Source: Chryseobacterium suipulveris
Lineage (GTDB): Bacteria; Bacteroidota; Bacteroidia; Flavobacteriales; Weeksellaceae
Assembly: GCF_022811685.1 (NCBI RefSeq)
Contig: NZ_CP094532.1
Coordinates: forward strand, 1,141,501-1,205,500
Reading direction: 5' to 3'
DNA: 64,000 bases
In this document: positions 61,579 through 64,000 of the stretch, piece by piece
How positions within the stretch are numbered: position 1 is the first letter of the stretch
How the letters are laid out: the number at the start of each line of letters is the position of its first letter
Made by a program: the position numbers and the translations under genes
Notes under the pieces: generated by a model
Databases searched by the model: none
Seen by the model: only the letters and a program-made list of their open reading frames with translations
Told to the model about the DNA's origin: nothing

Positions 61579-61778
61579 TACCGCTAACGGGAAAAGTATT
61601 TGCAAAGGGCGGGCTAAATTGGACGAAAAGTTCAATTTTGACCAACCGTAGCGAATGCTTTTTCCACGAAACTAAATTACAAAAAAAATGTGGAGTGGAA
61701 AAGCAGGCGCGGCTAAAGGATTCGGGTAGTTCTATTAAATATTCAACCCCGCCTTTTGCAAATACAATGTTATCTGCA
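61579..61778. repeat. attC-like element G
   Basis: 200 bp. Left: TACCGCTAAC, spacer GGGAAAA, box GTATTTGCAAAGGGCGGG. Right reverse complement: TGCAGATAAC, spacer ATT, box GTATTTGCAAAAGGCGGGG. Outer TACCGCTAAC is the exact reverse complement of the end of element F (GTTAGCGGTA). Second half nearly identical to element A. Confidence 0.85.
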
Positions 61779-62852
61779 GTTTTTTCTTCTTTTTTCGTTA
61801 ATGTTTTTCAATACATAATTTACTAAACTCATTTTACTATATTGCATTGCTGCAATTAGTTCAATATTATGTGCTTCACGTGTTTTTGGATTATCCCAGT
61901 CAAAGAATTCATCGCTTGTAAATAAACCTCCTGTGTGCGCAATTTGAGACCTTCTACTATATAATTTGTTAATTATTGTTTTGAACTTTTCAGAACTAGA
62001 CAGGTATTTTTCAAGATACAATTTAATTTGTTGACTAATTCCCCAAATTGGTCTTCCGCATTTTTTACAATTGTACGCTGAAGTTTTTATTGATTGACAA
62101 GAATTACATTCAAACTCAATTTCTATCTTATTTATTTTTCCTTCAAGTGTTGTCATTGCTTCGATACTTGAAACAAAAGCTAGAAATGAAATACTTTTCA
62201 TGTTTTGTCTAATCTTACAGCCATTATTAATTAAAGTAACTGCAGAATCAAAGTATTTTTTTTGTACATCATCTAATTCAGTAATATATTCAAAGAATTT
62301 TTTTGTCATTTCGGAAAATGTTATTTCGTTCTTTCTTTCATTATCCAAATCAGGATTTGTGTAATATTCTGAATGTTTTTGTGGTTCGATTTCTTCTTCT
62401 TCAATTTTTGTAAATCCATTTATATGCATTTTGTCTTTCATATTTGAGTCGAAATATAATTTCGCACCATACTTACAGGAAATTTCTTCTTCTGTTTTTC
62501 CATTTAAATTAATAAACCAAGCTTGATCATTGATATCGTATGTGAAAAAAATAAAATTTGAAACAACAGTTAAAAGTTTCAATATATAATTCATTGTATT
62601 GGTTTCGTGCGATATCTCTGAAAGAAAATCTTTTGTTTTGTTATCGAATGTTTCGAAAATGTCTTCATAAGAATAATAAATGACATTGTTTTTATCTACT
62701 TTATATTCTAAAATAAAAGGGAAATGATTTGTAGGAATATCTGAGTCTATGTAATCAGTGATTGGTTTTATCTGGAATAAATCACATATGAATGGTTTTT
62801 TGATTTTTTTGTTACAAAAACAGATTGCTCTTTTATAATATATTTCAGACAT
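61770..62852 (-). CDS. HEPN/zinc-ribbon protein, intact copy
   Basis: 360 residues. N-terminal domain ~1-150 (KRAICFCNKKIKKPFICDLF, FFTYDINDQAWFINLNGK), zinc ribbon ~248-272 (ECNSCQSIKTSAYNCKKCG), then a helical C-terminal HEPN-like region with R-x4-H motif RSQIAHTGG. Resembles ApeA-type HEPN proteins, several of which are anti-phage RNases. Its TAA stop is formed by the core of element G (GTTA). The second, broken copy is at 51508. Confidence 0.75.
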   Translation of the reverse strand: MSEIYYKRAICFCNKKIKKPFICDLFQIKPITDYIDSDIPTNHFPFILEYKVDKNNVIYYSYEDIFETFDNKTKDFLSEISHETNTMNYILKLLTVVSNFIFFTYDINDQAWFINLNGKTEEEISCKYGAKLYFDSNMKDKMHINGFTKIEEEEIEPQKHSEYYTNPDLDNERKNEITFSEMTKKFFEYITELDDVQKKYFDSAVTLINNGCKIRQNMKSISFLAFVSSIEAMTTLEGKINKIEIEFECNSCQSIKTSAYNCKKCGRPIWGISQQIKLYLEKYLSSSEKFKTIINKLYSRRSQIAHTGGLFTSDEFFDWDNPKTREAHNIELIAAMQYSKMSLVNYVLKNINEKRRKNCR

Positions 62853-62870
62853 AATATTGGGAAAAAAAAT

Positions 62871-63005
62871 TGCAGATAACGGAAAAAGTATTGGCGAAGT
62901 GCGGGCTTAATTTGAACGAATGTTCAAGTTCAGACCAAACGGAGCCGATGCTTTTTCAGATTGTCTAAATTAAGAAAAAAAACAATATGAAAAGCAGCGG
63001 CGGGT
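62871..63005. repeat. attC-like element H (right half deleted)
   Basis: Left core TGCAGATAAC is the exact reverse complement of the end of element G (GTTATCTGCA). Spacer GGAAAAA, box GTATTGGCGAAGTGCGGGC, inner palindrome GCTTTTTCA ... TGAAAAGC. The expected right box and GTTA core are missing: sequence changes to the 3' part of the next gene at about 63005. Confidence 0.75.
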
Positions 63006-63356
63006 AAATTTTAGTGTGGAAGTACAATTTGCAGCACCTTCAGCTTGAGCAAAATATAAATTTTCACCTTCAAGTTTATCAAAATTTACTATTCCAGTTG
63101 GTTTTATGATTATTGATGTTAAACAAATTATCATAAATCCTAATAAATAATTTCTAGTTTTTTTTGCAAATCCTTCTTTAGTAGAAATGTAAATCTGTCT
63201 AATTAGTTCAATAAATAAAATGAAAAAGATAATAAAGAGAATAATAAAAATTGGGAAAGTCAGAATTCCAAATTTGCCTTCCCAAAAATAACTCAAATTC
63301 ATTAATAAAAATAAAAATAGAGTTGTAGTAAATTGTAACGGATATTGTTTTATCAC
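62970..63356 (-). pseudogene. Three-helix membrane protein, C-terminus replaced by element H
   Basis: About 128 residues with three membrane helices (LQFTTTLFLFLLMNLSYFW, FGILTFPIFIILFIIFFIL, YLLGFMIICLTSIIIKPTG). The tail AQAEGAANCTSTLKF matches a Bacteroidetes motif (EGxANCxxxL) that normally continues for some 40 residues; here it runs into element H and ends FTRRCFSYCFFS. A deletion removed the real C-terminus and the right half of element H together. Function of the family unknown. Confidence 0.6.
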
Positions 63357-63372
63357 GGTGTTTGGATAAGAT

Positions 63373-63578
63373 TACAGCTAACGGAAAACGGCTTTGCGAA
63401 GGCGGGGATTTTACAACCGAAAAGTTCTATAAAAACTACACCGAGCAAAAACCATTTTCGTTTTTTCAAAATTACAAAAAATAAAAAAACGAAATGGTTT
63501 TTTGCGGCGAAAAGTGCTGAAAACTTTCAACGCAAGGTAACTTCGCCCCCGCTTTTGCAAAACCGATGTTATGTGATG
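63373..63578. repeat. attC-like element I
   Basis: 206 bp. Left: TACAGCTAAC, spacer GGAAAAC, box GGCTTTGCGAAGGCGGGG. Right reverse complement: ACATAAC, spacer ATC, box GGTTTTGCAAAAGCGGGG. Inner palindrome AACCATTTTCGTTTT ... AAACGAAATGGTT. Confidence 0.8.
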
Positions 63579-64000
63579 TGGCAACTTTTCAGCGTATTTT
63601 CAGCAGTCAGATTCAGTTTCATCGCCTTTATTCAGCAAGATTTTAAAAATTCAGCGTGAAATTTGTAAAAATCAGTCAGATGAAATATTCAGAGCGTTAA
63701 ATTTCAAAAATTTTTTCGGAAAGTTTTTGCGCGCGAGTTTTTTTCAGCGTTTTTATTTTCAGGAAGTTGTTTTTCAGGCAGAATTTTATTCAGCAGCGTG
63801 ATATTCAAGCGTAAGTTTTTTTTCACGCAGAGTTTCCGTTAGTGATTTGGTGTCAGAAATCAGTTTTTTTAAGTCAAGTCCGCATTTTATTTAGTCAGTC
63901 AAGCAGAAAATGAATTCAGACCATATTTTCAAGCACATTTAGGTCTGGATTCAGTTTCTTTTTATTCACTAAAAATCGTGGATTTTATTTCGGAGCGTGA
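63579..64000. other. Gene-free block with extreme TCAG excess
   Basis: No supportable gene on either strand. The plus strand holds about 18 copies of TCAG in 370 bp of AT-rich sequence and no CTGA, mostly as TTCAG or GTCAG. By base composition one would expect one or two. A weak match to a left element arm in reverse (CACTAACGGAAA on the minus strand near 63835) may mark another cassette boundary. Confidence 0.5.

Noticed and set aside
51378..63578. CRISPR array
   Set aside because: Repeats are far too long and variable, are separated by genes rather than short spacers, and no cas genes are present.
63345..63659. Plus-strand frame of 104 codons
   Set aside because: It runs through element I and its palindromes; composition and position indicate noncoding sequence.
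51021..64000. Prophage or integrative conjugative element
   Set aside because: No integrase, transposase, phage structural, relaxase or T4SS genes are seen; the genes are separated by attC-like elements instead.

Overview
The window looks like chromosome from a Flavobacteriia bacterium, most likely of the Chryseobacterium/Kaistella group (Weeksellaceae). Three things suggest this: secreted proteins with type IX secretion (T9SS) C-terminal sorting domains, promoters of the Bacteroidetes type (TAnnTTTG at -7, no obvious Shine-Dalgarno), and an F-ATPase operon without the beta and epsilon genes. The assignment rests on recognition by eye; no database was searched.

Core chromosome, 1-51 kb. Outer-membrane proteins (3-1004), ffh, the atp operon (atpZ-like, membrane protein, atpB-E-F-H-A-G; 2628-8569), a stretch of broken genes (8688-10779), a CorC/HlyC-type membrane protein, clpS, a rhomboid protease, prmC, an NlpC/P60 lipoprotein, dapD, three glycosyltransferase genes, a Xre/RES toxin-antitoxin pair, an M28 peptidase, thrS-infC-rpmI-rplT, an M4 peptidase, DUF4230, thioredoxin-like and MazG-like genes, an acyl-CoA dehydrogenase, a secreted endonuclease, a helix-hairpin-helix protein, a MerR regulator, rpsA, an M36 peptidase, rplS, a ketone-body/hydroxybutyrate cluster (broken dehydrogenase, scoA, scoB), an SPFH protein, a HAD hydrolase, holA, trxB, crcB and tRNA-Ser(UGA). 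Several intergenic gaps hold degenerate 7-bp-period repeats or dispersed repeat elements.

Accessory region, 51.1 kb to the end. Directly downstream of tRNA-Ser is an array of gene cassettes separated by nine related imperfect palindromes (A-I, about 130-206 bp when complete). Each complete element starts with a TAAC core and ends with a GTTA core. Eight of the nine keep enough sequence to show GC-rich inner boxes (typically GTATTGGCGA...GCGGG), a 7-nt spacer after the left core or a 3-nt spacer before the right core. The bases just outside one core are the reverse complement of those outside the core at the other end of the same cassette, as expected for integron cassettes that circularise and recombine at a G/TT site. 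No integrase is present in the window. The cargo is defence-like and exchange-prone: two HEPN/zinc-ribbon paralogues (one broken), a T9SS-secreted protein, a monooxygenase with an AraC regulator, two GNAT acetyltransferases, McrBC, and an AAA ATPase with a TOPRIM-like partner. I regard this integron-like (CALIN-like) array as the most interesting content of the window.

The last 400 bp hold no gene I can support but show an extreme excess of the tetramer TCAG on the plus strand.
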